From NCBI GenBank assembly GCA_031426435.1, contig JANPLH010000331.1, positions 1 to 6,195 of the forward strand: 6,195 bases of DNA, written 5' to 3'. This document shows, piece by piece, positions 5,459 to 6,195 of this stretch. The notes below the pieces were generated by a model. The model made no database searches and had not been told where the DNA came from. It saw only the letters and a program-made list of their open reading frames with translations. Every line of letters starts with the position of its first letter. Position 1 is the stretch's first letter. Source of the DNA: UBA6168 sp031426435 (lineage in GTDB: Bacteria; Bacteroidota; Bacteroidia; Chitinophagales; Saprospiraceae). A program made the translations under genes and the position numbers.

Positions 5459-6195
5459 ATGATGAAGCTCATAGCAATAGGAATGTTGTTGACAGCTACA
5501 TTCATCCTGCTGATGAATGCTTGCAGCGTTAACCCATCTGCCGAGAATCCTACAAATACGTTGGCAGAGAAGACCACAGCCATTCGTGGGGAAGATGGAA
5601 GCTACGTGCTCAACCTACCTCCTTTGGGCGAGTACAAAATTTTTCAAGGCCCTTCGCCTTCAAAAATCAATTGGGAAAAATTCGTGGAGACCAAGGAGAA
5701 CTCCCTCTATTTCCCACCAGCACCAGACAAGGGACGCATTTATTTTGCCGTGGAATCCACTAAGGACACACTTATCATCTCGGAACGACAGGTTCCAATT
5801 GATGAGCAGCCTAATTTCAGGGACCTGGGCGGCTTGCCCACAAAGGATGGCCGCTATGTTAAATGGGGTACCGTATTCCGCAGCGGAAAATTATCTGACT
5901 TGAAAAAGGAAGAGTTGACTTATTTCTCGAAGCTTGGAATCCGCACCATTGTTGACCTGCGGAACAACCTTGAAATAGCCAAAGACCCCGACCGGTACCC
6001 CAAAGGCGTCAACTACATTCAAATTTCCTTGAGTGTTCACAGGAGCTTCCATCAGCAACTCTTCCTTCATGCAACGAAAAACCAGATACAAATAATCACG
6101 GTCCAATTTCTCAGCTGGCACAAATCCAACAATGGAATCGGGGAAACAGGCGTCGAATGTGAGTATCGCGACATCTCCGATATTTGCGGCAATCG
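5459..6195 (+). CDS. Lipoprotein tyrosine-protein phosphatase (NFRDLGG family), native only to about 6020
   Basis: The frame starts MMKLIAIG at 5459 (a second ATG at 5462 is equally possible) and stays open to the window edge. Residues 1-22 form a lipoprotein signal: Lys3, a hydrophobic run and a relaxed Bacteroidota lipobox (MNAC, Cys22). Residues about 45-110 look like the small beta-sandwich that precedes these enzymes. The phosphatase domain opens at 118 with PNFRDLGGLPTKDGR, then VKWGTVFRSGKLSDL, LGIRTIVDLRNNLE (159-172) and YPKGVNYI (180-187), characteristic of the Y_phosphatase3 family. Those proteins dephosphorylate phosphotyrosine or related phosphoesters through a Cys in an HCxxGKDRTG loop. 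That loop is absent: family resemblance stops at residue ~187 (about 6019), and the rest of the frame (QISLSVHRSFHQQ and on) is the antisense of an hsdS gene. The gene is thus truncated by a join and would not encode an active enzyme as it stands. Confidence 0.82.
   Translation, partial: MMKLIAIGMLLTATFILLMNACSVNPSAENPTNTLAEKTTAIRGEDGSYVLNLPPLGEYKIFQGPSPSKINWEKFVETKENSLYFPPAPDKGRIYFAVESTKDTLIISERQVPIDEQPNFRDLGGLPTKDGRYVKWGTVFRSGKLSDLKKEELTYFSKLGIRTIVDLRNNLEIAKDPDRYPKGVNYIQISLSVHRSFHQQLFLHATKNQIQIITVQFLSWHKSNNGIGETGVECEYRDISDICGN
6011..6028. other. Probable chimeric junction between phosphatase and inverted hsdS
   Basis: Plus-strand phosphatase resemblance ends at about 6019 (VNYI) and minus-strand HsdS resemblance ends at about 6017 (QGNLN), in opposite orientations. 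The two meet within roughly 18 bases with no spacer, inverted repeat or recombination site visible. Two conserved domains cut at one point and joined in inverted orientation is what amplification or assembly chimeras typically produce; a true inversion is possible but less likely. Confidence 0.6.
6014..6193 (-). CDS. hsdS: Type I restriction-modification specificity subunit (HsdS) fragment
   Basis: Reading leftward from the window edge, the minus strand encodes IAANIGDVAILTFDACFP, then DSIVGFVPAEKL, DYLYLVFRCMKEEL and APVNTQGNLN. This is the classic second half of an HsdS target-recognition domain: the GD-A-I beta-strand, the acidic-aromatic 'FDACFPDSIVGF' strand, the (D/E)YLY helix and the 'TQxNxN' motif that leads into the conserved coiled-coil spacer. 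HsdS supplies DNA sequence specificity to the HsdM/HsdR methyltransferase-nuclease complex. The N-terminal part lies beyond the right edge. After TQGNLN (about 6017) the frame continues to a stop at 5891-5893, but only as antisense of the phosphatase gene, so the spacer helix and second recognition domain are missing. Moderate GC fits a Bacteroidota or similar source. Confidence 0.75.

Noticed and set aside
5517..5903. 128-codon plus-strand frame overlapping the phosphatase gene
   Set aside because: It is out of frame with the phosphatase, whose signal peptide and NFRDLGG motifs read clearly through the same bases; its Arg/Trp/Pro-rich translation is typical of a shadow frame.
5891..6016. Left part of the minus-strand frame that continues from the hsdS fragment
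   Set aside because: This stretch is the antisense of conserved phosphatase sequence and shows no HsdS spacer helix, so only about 6014-6193 is counted as hsdS.

Overview
Most of this window (about 620 to 6020) reads as a Bacteroidota (Flavobacteriia/Cytophagia-like) genome of moderate GC. The support is the protein families present (a BamA-type barrel fused to a large periplasmic module, an HD-PycTM protein, a lipoprotein NFRDLGG phosphatase), start regions without Shine-Dalgarno sequences, and A/T-rich intergenic DNA. Both ends look foreign to this core. The left ~615 bases are distinctly GC-rich and encode the C-terminal half of a tyrosine recombinase of proteobacterial character. The right ~175 bases encode, on the minus strand, a piece of a type I restriction specificity subunit (HsdS) that runs head-on into the middle of a plus-strand phosphatase gene.

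Layout: 1-579, integrase C-terminal part (partial at the window edge). About 580-626, abrupt composition change and probable junction. 627/690-3413, the large C-terminal part of a Bacteroidota outer-membrane protein: linker, a middle domain with a kinase-like DRH...DRD signature, a GDD-type Asp/Gly segment and a C-terminal BamA/TamA-like beta-barrel. Its N-terminus, probably a signal peptide plus a calcineurin-like phosphoesterase domain, appears to have been cut off at the junction. 3414-3649, intergenic with a possible 34-aa single-TM peptide. 3650-4843, HD-like domain fused to a PycTM (DUF5706) membrane domain, a Pycsar-effector-family protein, followed by a strong terminator (4857-4901). 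4902-5216, no supported gene. 5217-5381, a 54-aa DUF1328/YtjA-like two-TM protein with a textbook UUCG hairpin terminator (5411-5441). 5459 to about 6020, N-terminal part of a lipoprotein tyrosine phosphatase whose catalytic loop is missing. About 6014-6193, minus-strand HsdS fragment.

The genes do not form an obvious operon: each of the last core genes is separated from its neighbour by a terminator or a long A/T-rich gap. The biologically most interesting pieces are the solitary HD-PycTM protein, whose HD metal-ligand residues are largely substituted and which has no visible pyrimidine cyclase partner, and the kinase-like signature inside the outer-membrane barrel protein. The most important practical point is that the window probably contains two chimeric joins (near 615-627 and 6011-6028). 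Both cut genes in mid-domain, and both should be tested before anything is inferred about mobile elements or restriction islands here.
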